DNA from: Aliicoccus persicus_A | Lineage (GTDB): Bacteria > Bacillota > Bacilli > Staphylococcales > Salinicoccaceae | Length of the DNA stretch: 6,204 nucleotides | Direction: 5' to 3' | Assembly: GCA_020741755.1 (NCBI GenBank) | Contig: DYYI01000109.1 | Span: 1 to 6,204 of the forward strand | Shown: one piece after another, positions 1 to 5,958 of the stretch | How the letters are laid out: each line of letters starts with the position of its first letter | How positions within the stretch are numbered: position 1 is the stretch's first letter | Program-made: the position numbers and the translations under genes | The notes under the pieces: generated by a model | Database searches by the model: none | Told to the model about the DNA's origin: nothing | The model's input: only the letters and a program-made list of their open reading frames with translations

Positions 1-1
1 A

Positions 2-808
2 TTAAATGCACTCAATGTTGCACATGAAAATATTACAATGATGTCTATTCAAATGGGTGAACTGGAAGATAGTACGGGTCAATCGCACAGTCTCGTCTTT
101 GTGACTTCAGAAGGTCATGAAATTTTCCCAATGGCAGAACAAAACGAACTTTTACTAGACGGATCATTACAAGATGAAGGGATTCAGTCAGGTGAAGAAG
201 TATCAACACGTTTGATTTCTGACGAACTCACAGTCTCTGGTTTTACAGAACAACAAACATACTCTCACTCACCTGCTGCATTTATTCATCCGGATGATTT
301 CAGTGAACTCGTTCAGTCGGATTCACCACAAATTGTATTCGTAGAAGAAGAAGCGGCAACAATCGATGGACTCACAGCGTATTCGAATAATGAGTTCTTA
401 AATACGCTTCCGAGCTTTTCATCTGAACAGATGTCACTCAACATGATTACGTATTTCCTATATGCCATAAGTGGCTTATTGTTCGCGATATTCTTCTATA
501 TGATTAACGTTCAAAAGCTCACGACATTCGGTATTTTAAAAGCAGTCGGTGTAAAAACCATCACATTATTTAAAATGATGTGGACACAGATGATACTCAT
601 CACAATTATTGCACTTGGCATTGCAGTCGGTATTAGTCAACTGCTAGTCATGGTGATGCCGGATGCTATCCCGTTCCAATTAACATGGGAAGTCACATTG
701 TTCACTTCAGTCGTATTCATAATCATTGGATTCATCGGTGCGACATTGTCTGGAATTCAAATTAGCAAAGTAGAACCGATGCATGCCATTAATCAAGGAG
801 GTGCTTAA
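2..808 (+). CDS. ABC transporter permease, HrtB/MacB-FtsX type (5' truncated by window)
   Basis: The frame is open from base 2 through the first ATGs, so the true start lies upstream; 268 residues are visible, against roughly 350 for HrtB-like permeases. The first part (to about base 430) is a hydrophilic, acidic extracytoplasmic domain. Three hydrophobic helices follow, at about 443-508, 590-658 and 689-760. The first is followed by a QKLTTFGILKAVGVKT segment, the cytoplasmic coupling stretch typical of FtsX/MacB permeases. The C-terminus (KVEPMHAINQGG) matches the usual 'ldPieAir' ending of this fold. The closest family I recognise is HrtB, the permease of the staphylococcal haem efflux pump HrtAB. 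The substrate cannot be read from this sequence, so haem export is only a possibility. The stop codon abuts the ATG of the ATPase gene, implying translational coupling. Confidence 0.88.
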   Translation, partial: LNALNVAHENITMMSIQMGELEDSTGQSHSLVFVTSEGHEIFPMAEQNELLLDGSLQDEGIQSGEEVSTRLISDELTVSGFTEQQTYSHSPAAFIHPDDFSELVQSDSPQIVFVEEEAATIDGLTAYSNNEFLNTLPSFSSEQMSLNMITYFLYAISGLLFAIFFYMINVQKLTTFGILKAVGVKTITLFKMMWTQMILITIIALGIAVGISQLLVMVMPDAIPFQLTWEVTLFTSVVFIIIGFIGATLSGIQISKVEPMHAINQGGA

Positions 809-1483
809 ATGATTACAATCGAAAATTTAGAGAAGTCTTTTCATTTCGATTCAGGGGAAGATAAAGTACTCGACCAAGTGAATTTATCACTCAAATCAGG
901 TGAAATTACAGCATTGAATGGTGTGTCAGGTTCAGGGAAAAGTACGTTACTCACAATAATCGCTGGCTTACAAAACGCGACGAACGGAAAAATTTATATC
1001 GATGGTGTTGAGTTAACGAACTTAAAAGAAAGTGAGTTGAGACAACGTCGTGCATCGCAGTTTGGTTTTATCTTCCAACAATCGCACCTCATTCCTTTCC
1101 TTTCGGTTAAGGACCAGCTGTCATTTATGATTGAAACAGCGGGTAGAAAATGGAGTCGAAAAGTGCGAGAAGAGAAAATTGATGCAATGTTAGAAGCGGT
1201 TGATATGATGAAACATAAAAACAGTGATCCGAACAATCTATCCGGTGGTGAAAAGCAACGCGTTGCGATTGCACGCGCCCTCATTCATGAACCTGAGATA
1301 CTATTTGCAGATGAAGTGACGGCGAGTTTGGATTCAAAACGTTCAAAGCAAGTGATGGAAATCATTCGACACATTGCTGAGACAAGAAAAATTACAGTGC
1401 TCATGGTGACGCATGATGAAGATATGCTACAATATGCGGACCGTATTGTCACGATGAAAGACGGAAAAATACTCGAAATATAG
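809..1483 (+). CDS. ABC transporter ATP-binding protein, HrtA/LolD-MacB type
   Basis: This 224-residue nucleotide-binding subunit has every expected motif: Walker A GVSGSGKST (38-46), Q-loop Q90 in FIFQQSHLIP, signature LSGGEKQ (144-150), Walker B ILFADE with catalytic E169, D-loop SLD (173-175) and switch histidine H202 in VTHD. It has no membrane segment. It would dimerise and power the adjacent permease, forming a MacB-type mechanotransmission or efflux transporter. The start is clear: AAGGAGGT at 795-802 lies inside the end of the permease gene, 6 bases before the ATG. Family resemblance is to HrtA. In S. aureus the order is ATPase then permease, the reverse of that here, so I do not assign the symbol. 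Confidence 0.95.
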   Translation: MITIENLEKSFHFDSGEDKVLDQVNLSLKSGEITALNGVSGSGKSTLLTIIAGLQNATNGKIYIDGVELTNLKESELRQRRASQFGFIFQQSHLIPFLSVKDQLSFMIETAGRKWSRKVREEKIDAMLEAVDMMKHKNSDPNNLSGGEKQRVAIARALIHEPEILFADEVTASLDSKRSKQVMEIIRHIAETRKITVLMVTHDEDMLQYADRIVTMKDGKILEI

Positions 1484-1488
1484 ACTTC

Positions 1489-1518
1489 AGAACCTTATTA
1501 AACTAAGGTTCTTTTTTT
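1489..1518 (+). terminator. Rho-independent terminator of the ABC transporter operon
   Basis: AGAACCTTA (1489-1497) pairs perfectly with TAAGGTTCT (1504-1512) around a 6-base loop and runs into a T tract (1512-1518). It begins 6 bases after the ATPase stop codon and separates this operon from aroA. Confidence 0.93.
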
Positions 1519-1530
1519 ATTGGCTTCACG

Positions 1531-1536
1531 TATAAT
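1531..1536 (+). promoter_or_regulatory. aroA promoter, -10 box
   Basis: A perfect TATAAT sits 33 bases before the aroA ATG and just past the upstream terminator. The -35 position at 17-bp spacing (1508-1513, GTTCTT) is poor and overlaps the terminator stem, so the promoter is probably moderate or activator-dependent. The ribosome binding site CGGAG (1558-1562) precedes the ATG by 7 bases. Confidence 0.55.
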
Positions 1537-1569
1537 GAAAGAAATACATACTGTGAACGGAGCAAATAC

Positions 1570-2796
1570 ATGAAACAAACAATTCATCCAACAAAACTAT
1601 CTGGAACTGTTCAAGTACCATCTTCTAAAAGTGTGAACCACCGTGCAATTATCAGTGCGAGTTTAGCTGATGGTACGAGTAAAATTGAAAATGTCTTTTT
1701 CTCTGAAGATATCCATGCAACAATCGGTGCGATGCGTGCGATTGGTGCAACTATTACAATCCAAGAAAATACATTGATCATCGATGGTATTGATTTAAAG
1801 AAACAAACATTTGAAGTGCCAGTCAACATCGATTGTGGAGAATCTGGTTCAACTCTGCGTTTTATCATACCGATCATTGCGGCAATGCCTGGGCAATACA
1901 TGCTAACAGGACGTGGGTTGCTACTACATAGACCGATGACGCCGTTCATTAAAATGCTGGATGATTCGAATGTTAAACATGAGTTTACGACGACAAGAAT
2001 TATGATTGACTCAAGAGATCATCAGCTGAAACCAGGCGAGTATCGATTGCCTGGTAACATTAGCTCGCAGTTTATTACCGGTTTATTATTTACTTTGCCG
2101 CTACTCGCTAAAGATTCAAAAATCATTATCGAGTCAACGCTAGAATCGACGGGCTATATTGACCTGACAATCGATACGTTGAGAGATTTCAATGTTTCGA
2201 TCAACAGAAACAGTTATGAAGATTATGATGTACCCGGCAATCAAACATATGAGCGCACGACATATACAATCGAGGGTGACTATTCACAAGCGGCATTCTT
2301 CTTAGTGGCCAATCAACTGGGTCATGATATTACGCTAAAAGGTCTAAAAGAAGACAGTAAGCAAAGCGATAAAGAACTGATCAACTTCTTAAGCATCTTA
2401 AATACAACAACAGAGGCAGTGACGCTGGATGGTTCAAACTGCCCAGACGTTATACCGGCACTCACTCTTGCATGTGCACTGGCGAATCATCCGACAACTA
2501 TAATCAATGTCGGACGACTGCGTATAAAAGAATGCGACCGACTGAATGCAACGGTCACGGAATTAAATAAACTCGGAGCGAATACGATTGAGCATGAGAC
2601 ATCAATTGAAGTACACCCGGTGAAATCATTAAAAGGTAACGTCGAAGTAGAGAGTTATAACGACCACCGCATGGCGATGATGTTGGCGATTGCAGGCACT
2701 GTGTGTGATACACCAATTACGATTAATGAATCGGAGTCTGTGAACAAATCATTCCCAACATTTTGGGATGTTATTAGAAAATTAGAGGGAAATTAA
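1570..2796 (+). CDS. aroA: 3-phosphoshikimate 1-carboxyvinyltransferase (EPSP synthase)
   Basis: The enzyme joins phosphoenolpyruvate to shikimate-3-phosphate to give EPSP, the sixth step of the shikimate pathway, in the cytoplasm. The protein has 408 residues, slightly shorter than the usual 420-435. Visible active-site motifs are PSSKSVNHR (K20, S21, R25), GESGSTLRF (90-98), HRPMTPF (R121), the S165-S166-Q167 phosphate-binding triplet, PDVIPAL (D293), RIKECDR (K320, E321, R324), NDHRMAM (R367) and VNKSFPTFW (K393). All expected catalytic positions are present, so it should be active. The GESGSTLRF and RIKECDRL motifs are of the clostridial kind; staphylococcal AroA, as I recall it, has a GNSGTT-type motif. 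The gene stands alone between its own promoter and the DnaA-box region rather than in an aroC-aroB-aroA operon. No obvious intrinsic terminator follows. Confidence 0.96.
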   Translation: MKQTIHPTKLSGTVQVPSSKSVNHRAIISASLADGTSKIENVFFSEDIHATIGAMRAIGATITIQENTLIIDGIDLKKQTFEVPVNIDCGESGSTLRFIIPIIAAMPGQYMLTGRGLLLHRPMTPFIKMLDDSNVKHEFTTTRIMIDSRDHQLKPGEYRLPGNISSQFITGLLFTLPLLAKDSKIIIESTLESTGYIDLTIDTLRDFNVSINRNSYEDYDVPGNQTYERTTYTIEGDYSQAAFFLVANQLGHDITLKGLKEDSKQSDKELINFLSILNTTTEAVTLDGSNCPDVIPALTLACALANHPTTIINVGRLRIKECDRLNATVTELNKLGANTIEHETSIEVHPVKSLKGNVEVESYNDHRMAMMLAIAGTVCDTPITINESESVNKSFPTFWDVIRKLEGN

Positions 2797-2832
2797 AAAT
2801 AATTTTCAACATAGATGTGTGAGTTGCTAACA

Positions 2833-2936
2833 TGTGGATAACGTGGATAAATGTCAATAAATATGTTAGAAACATGGTGTTATGGGCATTTAACTGTGTA
2901 TAACTCTGTGGGTAATGTGGATAAGTGTGTGGATGA
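2833..2936. promoter_or_regulatory. DnaA-box cluster upstream of rlmH
   Basis: Six nonamers matching TGTGNATAA (reverse complement of the DnaA box TTATNCACA), or one base off, share one orientation: 2833-2841 TGTGGATAA (perfect), 2842-2850 CGTGGATAA, 2895-2903 TGTGTATAA (perfect), 2907-2915 TGTGGGTAA, 2916-2924 TGTGGATAA (perfect) and 2928-2936 TGTGGATGA. Start-to-start spacings are 9 within the first pair, then 12, 9 and 12. Weaker copies lie at 2852-2860 and 2990-2998. The cluster fills most of the non-coding aroA-rlmH gap (2797-3049). From established knowledge, B. subtilis has oriC-proximal DnaA-box clusters that titrate DnaA, and I recall one lying by yydA, its rlmH orthologue. A DnaA-titrating or DnaA-regulated role here is inferred. 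Confidence 0.72.
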
Positions 2937-3049
2937 TGTTGAAATATTGATGACATTTATATGGTGTTGAAAATTTCACAATGTGAATTTGTGTATGAAA
3001 ATTACACTCATTAATTAAAAAAATGCTTGAGTAGTTAGAGGTTACAAAT

Positions 3050-3529
3050 ATGAAAATCACGATAATTTCAGTTGGAAAACTGAAAGAAAAATATTGGTTG
3101 GCAGCAGTAAAAGAGTATGAAAAGCGACTCAGTGGATATGCAAAAGTGACTTTGATTGAAGTGGCTGATGAGAAAGAGCCGAATAATGCGAGTGCTGCTG
3201 ATATAGAAATTATTAAAAATAAAGAAGCGGAACGTATTTTGAATAAGATTAAAGATGCGCAACATGTTGTGACGATGGAGATTGATGGTAAGTCGTATAC
3301 GAGTGAAGCGCTGGCTAAAGAATATGAACGATGGATGAATCAAGGTAAAAGTGATGTTGTGTTCGTGATTGGTGGTAGTAATGGTATTGGTGGAGCGGTT
3401 AAAGCAAGAAGTAACCAGCAGATCAGTTTCGGTAAGTTGACATTCCCCCATCAGATGATGAAAGTATTTTTGTTGGAGCAGTTGTTCCGGGTGAATAAGA
3501 TCATTAAGAATGAAGCTTATCACAAGTAG
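3050..3529 (+). CDS. rlmH: 23S rRNA (pseudouridine1915-N3)-methyltransferase RlmH (OrfX)
   Basis: This SPOUT-family methyltransferase uses S-adenosylmethionine to N3-methylate pseudouridine 1915 in helix 69 of 23S rRNA on assembled 70S ribosomes. The 159-residue length is exactly that of the family. Visible motifs are the N-terminal KITIISVGKLKEKYW, the cofactor-binding knot FVIGGSNGIG (105-114), the TFPHQMMKVFLLEQLFR helix (131-147) and the invariant tail EAYHK. The start is supported by AGAGGT (3037-3042), 7 bases before the ATG. In Staphylococcaceae the last codons of rlmH are the chromosomal target of Ccr recombinases, and that site is present at 3512-3533. The gene is intact despite the insertion next to it, as expected because SCC insertion regenerates the reading frame. 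Confidence 0.98.
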   Translation: MKITIISVGKLKEKYWLAAVKEYEKRLSGYAKVTLIEVADEKEPNNASAADIEIIKNKEAERILNKIKDAQHVVTMEIDGKSYTSEALAKEYERWMNQGKSDVVFVIGGSNGIGGAVKARSNQQISFGKLTFPHQMMKVFLLEQLFRVNKIIKNEAYHK

Positions 3530-3533
3530 TGCG
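3512..3533 (+). repeat. att1: SCC attachment site at the rlmH 3' end
   Basis: GAAGCTTATCACAAGTAG followed by TGCG encodes the terminal EAYHK and stop of RlmH and matches the known SCC target GAAGCNTATCAYAARTRR-TGCG. Its 16-base core (3518-3533) matches att3 at 13 positions. Confidence 0.9.
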
Positions 3534-3564
3534 TGTTAAGACACAGTACGCCATGTGGTAACCA

Positions 3565-3586
3565 GAAGCGTATCATAAGTGATGTG
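3565..3586 (+). repeat. att2: second SCC-type attachment direct repeat
   Basis: GAAGCGTATCATAAGTGA followed by TGTG lies 53 bases after att1. Read in frame it still spells EAYHK-stop, so it looks like the terminus of another rlmH allele brought in by an SCC element. The 16-base core (3571-3586) matches att3 at 15 positions, making att2/att3 the closest pair and the likely ends of the 2.4-kb island. Confidence 0.85.
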
Positions 3587-3608
3587 ATTGCTTAAAATAA
3601 ACATAAAT

Positions 3609-3637
3609 TATTCATTACTTTGAAGATTCTTTATAAT
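3609..3637 (+). promoter_or_regulatory. Promoter of the EVE-HNH gene
   Basis: A perfect -10 TATAAT (3632-3637) has a partial -35 TATTCA (3609-3614, three of six matches) at 17-bp spacing. It lies inside the island, so the nuclease carries its own promoter. Confidence 0.5.
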
Positions 3638-3670
3638 ACAATTAGTTTGTTGAATTCAAATAAAGTTTAT

Positions 3671-3674
3671 GAGG
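3671..3674 (+). promoter_or_regulatory. Ribosome binding site deciding the EVE-HNH start
   Basis: GAGG sits only 3 bases before the first in-frame ATG (3678) but 9 bases before the next (3684). The second ATG is therefore the likelier start, giving MTQYWLI, which is how EVE domains begin. Confidence 0.65.
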
Positions 3675-3683
3675 TGAATGGAA

Positions 3684-4412
3684 ATGACTCAATATTGGTT
3701 AATATCTGCAAATCATAATAAATATGATCATGAAGCGGCATTCCAAAAATGGGGTTTTATCGACTGGAAACAAGGTAACTATTCTTATCAAGTGAACGAT
3801 ATTGTATATATTTATGCTAGTGCTCCTTTTCAAACTATTAAGTATAAAACACAAGTCGTAGAAATAGATAAGACAAGGAATGACATTGTAGATGACTCTC
3901 AATTTTGGAAAGACAGAACTAAGTATGAAGAAGCATTACAAGGTCGATTTATGGAATTAAAATTGATTGAAGAGTTCGCATCTGACGAAAGACACTTGAA
4001 AAATTTAATAGAAAATGGTTTGAAAACGGCTCCTCAAGGACCACAACGATTATCAGAACCGCTTAGAACTTACCTTCTAGAATTAGAAAACTTTTCTGTG
4101 CTCTACCCTGAGGTTATACAAAATGACACGTTGTATGAAGGAGTCAAAGAACAAGTTGCTGTAAACAGATACGAGAGAAGCTCTAGAGCACGCCAGGAAT
4201 GTATAAATTATTATGGATACAATTGTATGGTATGTGATTTAAATTTTGAAAATGAATATGGTGAGATAGGAAAAGAATTTATTCATGTACATCATATTGT
4301 TCCCTTATCAGAGATAGGTAAAGAATATAAAATAGATCCAGTTAAAGATTTAAGACCGGTTTGTCCAAATTGTCATGCGATGATACATAGGGGTTTAGAA
4401 GTGGAATTTTAA
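3684..4412 (+). CDS. EVE-HNH endonuclease, probable type IV (modified-DNA-dependent) restriction enzyme
   Basis: The product has 242 residues from the chosen ATG; starting at 3678 would add two. The N-terminal part (about 1-135) reads as an EVE/PUA-like domain: YWLISANHNKYDHEAAF, then WGFIDWKQG and VNDIVYIYASAPF, the fold that holds modified bases. A linker with YEGVKEQVAVNRYERSSRARQ leads to a C-terminal HNH nuclease (about 168-236): zinc cysteines C181/C184 (CMVC) and C227/C230, catalytic HVHH (201-204), then DLRPVCPNCHAMIH with N229 and H231. All HNH residues are present. EVE-HNH proteins such as VcaM4I cut DNA containing 5-methyl- or 5-hydroxymethylcytosine, so a role against modified phage DNA or foreign methylated DNA is the best inference; the exact base recognised is unknown. 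No methyltransferase partner is nearby, which fits type IV. No terminator is visible after the stop. Confidence 0.88.
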   Translation: MTQYWLISANHNKYDHEAAFQKWGFIDWKQGNYSYQVNDIVYIYASAPFQTIKYKTQVVEIDKTRNDIVDDSQFWKDRTKYEEALQGRFMELKLIEEFASDERHLKNLIENGLKTAPQGPQRLSEPLRTYLLELENFSVLYPEVIQNDTLYEGVKEQVAVNRYERSSRARQECINYYGYNCMVCDLNFENEYGEIGKEFIHVHHIVPLSEIGKEYKIDPVKDLRPVCPNCHAMIHRGLEVEF

Positions 4413-4475
4413 GTAGTAGATTAAAGTTTATCAAAAAGAATGAGTAATTATAAATGTTAAGATTAATTTAGATGA

Positions 4476-4586
4476 GAAAATAGTTTCTCAGAATATATCC
4501 ATGAAAAAGAAATCAAAACTGATGAAGAGCATCGAGAAGATGATGTAGAAAAACTATTGAAAAATATAGATGAACAAGACGATTAA
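4476..4586 (+). pseudogene. Possible C-terminal stub of an unidentified acidic protein
   Basis: An open stretch of 36 codons with no usable start codon, bounded upstream by TGA (4473-4475), ends at TAA 4584-4586. It reads ENSFSEYIHEKEIK and then a strongly acidic, helical-looking run ending in KNIDEQDD. This looks like a real protein tail rather than random AT-rich sequence, but I recognise no family. The surrounding bases (4413-4569) hold no other gene I can support, so I treat it as decayed cargo. Confidence 0.3.
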
Positions 4587-4752
4587 AAGTTTTTCAAGCG
4601 GGAGGTTACTTAATGAACTAATGGAAACCAAAACAATCAACGATGAAGGTACGTTGGTAAAAGACTATACTTTTACTAAACCCTCTACGGCAGCTTTAAT
4701 TGTTGCACGTAAATCTTCTAATGGATGGACAATGTGGAAGAAAAAAGATTAA
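4570..4752 (+). CDS. DUF4357-like C-terminal fragment (relic or small protein)
   Basis: The frame of up to 60 codons is directly preceded by an in-frame TAG. Residues 27-57 (GTLVKDYTFTKPSTAA, then VARKSSNGWTMWK) resemble the DUF4357 domain, whose hallmark is a PSxAAxxVxGRSxNGWxxW pattern. That domain normally forms the C-terminal end of longer proteins, often after a GIY-YIG nuclease domain, and the upstream part is missing here. A strong GGGAGGT (4600-4606) lies 14 bases before an in-frame ATG at 4621, giving a 43-residue product, and 6 bases before an ATG (4613) that stops after two codons. The start is therefore uncertain and expression doubtful. The best interpretation is the 3' remnant of a deleted nuclease-type gene; a standalone small DUF4357 protein is the alternative. 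Confidence 0.5.
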   Translation: MNKTIKSFSSGRLLNELMETKTINDEGTLVKDYTFTKPSTAALIVARKSSNGWTMWKKKD

Positions 4753-4771
4753 AAAAACACTAGATAAGTGT
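4751..4771 (-). terminator. Weak intrinsic terminator for the minus-strand GIY-YIG gene
   Basis: On the minus strand, ACACT and AGTGT (4757-4771) form a 5-bp stem with a 5-base loop, followed by seven T residues (4757-4751). It lies about 195 bases past the GIY-YIG stop. The short stem makes this tentative. The rest of the convergent gap (4753-4965) shows no gene I can support. Confidence 0.3.
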
Positions 4772-4965
4772 GTACCACGGTATTAATCTTCTTCTTTTCA
4801 GTAGAGCTTGAAGGATATCAGATGTAAAGGGTTGCTCTCTCCCTTAAATTAGTGAGAAAGCTTAATCCTAGAAGAGAAGCATGCCCCCTTATATTGAATT
4901 ACTGTATTAAAGAATATAAACTATAAAATGAATTTGTTTAAATTAAGAACGTTATCATTTAGTAA

Positions 4966-5820
4966 TCAGTTATGATTCATTCCATTTTTCTTTGTATCGA
5001 ATACGTTTTTCCAGTAATTTTCTCTTTCAAGAATAATTTCACTTTTGGTTCTGGTATCAAATATCTCCAGAATGGAATACTGAAAGTATTTTTGAATATG
5101 CTCCTTGCCCTTATTTAAAAGAATATTATTAAATTCTTTATTGCCTCCTGTCAGGTTTTCCAAATGGGCGTAACCTGACCATCGTTGCCATATACCATCA
5201 GTGTTTCCGGAAGCAGAACCAATATATAGTTTGCCATTACTTTTGTCCGTAATCACATATACACCTTTAACATAGCTAAGAGCAGATTTCCAACTAGGAT
5301 CTTCTCTTAAGAGAACTTGTTGCATTTCTTTATGGCTCATGCGGACATTCTGATAACCAGGAAAATGTCCTAGTTTAATGTTAGGAGCAATTTCGTATAC
5401 TTCAGGGTTTAATTGATCTTGAATCGTATGATAGCGACGGTTATAAACATCTCTACCGATAGGCTTCTCAATTTTAACAATTAATCTTTTTATATATTCT
5501 TGATACTCTTTCATTAAAGTCAATTCATATCCTACATCATTAAAAACTTCAGGGAGTTTCTTTTCAACTTTATATAGTCCGCCAAATGCAAAGTATTCCG
5601 GTCCATAAGGATAATATTGAGCCATAGCAATCAAGTACTCAGCATGATTAAGATTATTGTTGGACTGTTTTGTCTTCCAACTATTCATGATGAGCCATTC
5701 CGGATCATCCTCTAATAATAGATCCCAGGCCTTCAGGTTTGGGTCAGCGGGATTCATATTAAATTTTATTTTCGTATGAGCATTATTTGGTGTTTTAATA
5801 AACTCTGATAACTTTATCAT
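4966..5820 (-). CDS. GIY-YIG nuclease with uncharacterised N-terminal region
   Basis: The product has 284 residues. The C-terminal third is a complete GIY-YIG domain: KGVYVITDKSNGKLYIGSA with GVY (186-188) and YIG (199-201), arginine R213 in WQRW, metal-binding E265 in ILERENYWK, and the closing FDTKKNGMNHN asparagine motif. It should therefore be catalytically competent. Residues 1-180 contain FAFGGLYKV (78-86), KRLIVKIEKPIGRDVYNRRY and LGHFPGYQNVRMSHKEM, a conserved lead-in that I have seen before GIY-YIG domains in many bacteria but cannot name; it may be the DNA- or base-recognition module. It has no signal peptide or membrane helix. GGGAGG (5838-5833) is 12 bases before the ATG, longer than ideal, and no better start codon exists. 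It converges on the EVE-HNH gene. A restriction or anti-phage role is inferred from the company it keeps. Confidence 0.85.
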   Translation of the reverse strand: MIKLSEFIKTPNNAHTKIKFNMNPADPNLKAWDLLLEDDPEWLIMNSWKTKQSNNNLNHAEYLIAMAQYYPYGPEYFAFGGLYKVEKKLPEVFNDVGYELTLMKEYQEYIKRLIVKIEKPIGRDVYNRRYHTIQDQLNPEVYEIAPNIKLGHFPGYQNVRMSHKEMQQVLLREDPSWKSALSYVKGVYVITDKSNGKLYIGSASGNTDGIWQRWSGYAHLENLTGGNKEFNNILLNKGKEHIQKYFQYSILEIFDTRTKSEIILERENYWKNVFDTKKNGMNHN

Positions 5821-5862
5821 CTCTTACTTCGTCCTCCCTTCATTAAAAGTTTGTTTTTATGT

Positions 5863-5871
5863 ATTATACCA
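5863..5871 (-). promoter_or_regulatory. Extended -10 promoter of the GIY-YIG gene
   Basis: The minus strand reads TGGTATAAT, a perfect -10 hexamer with a TGN extension, 42 bases upstream of the ATG. No good -35 is present at 17-bp spacing, which extended -10 promoters tolerate. Confidence 0.55.
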
Positions 5872-5931
5872 AAATAATATAGTAAATATTGGGATGAATA
5901 AATCAGCTGTTAAAGTTATTAAAAGTTAGAT

Positions 5932-5957
5932 AAAAACCGCACCATAGAATGATAAGC
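5932..5957 (-). repeat. Inverted att-like half-site at the distal island end
   Basis: Read on the minus strand, this gives GCTTATCAT, six diverged bases, then GTGCGGTTTTT. That matches the SCC end consensus GCTTATCATAARTGA-TGCGGTTTTT in inverted orientation, directly inside att3. Imperfect terminal inverted repeats of this kind mark SCC ends. The partner beside att2 (3568-3595) is much more degenerate. Confidence 0.65.
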
Positions 5958-5958
5958 A

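Noticed and set aside
994..1284. Minus-strand open frames inside the ATPase, aroA and EVE-HNH genes
   Set aside because: All are shadows of well-supported plus-strand genes, with no domain matches.
2833..2936. Regularly spaced TGTGG repeats as a CRISPR array
   Set aside because: The units are 9 bases with 0-3 base gaps, far too short for repeats with spacers; they fit DnaA boxes instead.
2774..2956. A 60-codon minus-strand frame over the aroA-rlmH gap
   Set aside because: Its histidine- and tyrosine-rich start comes from translating the repeated DnaA boxes; there is no support as a gene.
2967..2999. A sigma-A promoter for rlmH with TTGAAA (2967-2972) and TATGAA (2994-2999)
   Set aside because: The 21-bp spacing is too long and no good -10 occurs at 16-18 bp, so I could not support a specific rlmH promoter.
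3068..3523. A 151-codon open frame antisense to rlmH
   Set aside because: It lies entirely opposite a certain gene, has a composition like reversed coding sequence, and has no recognisable domain or ribosome binding site.
4951..4966. GTTATCATTTAGTAAT near the GIY-YIG stop resembling an att core
   Set aside because: It needs an inserted base to align, lacks the GAAGC and TGCG flanks, and overlaps the AT-rich end of a gene, so it is probably chance.
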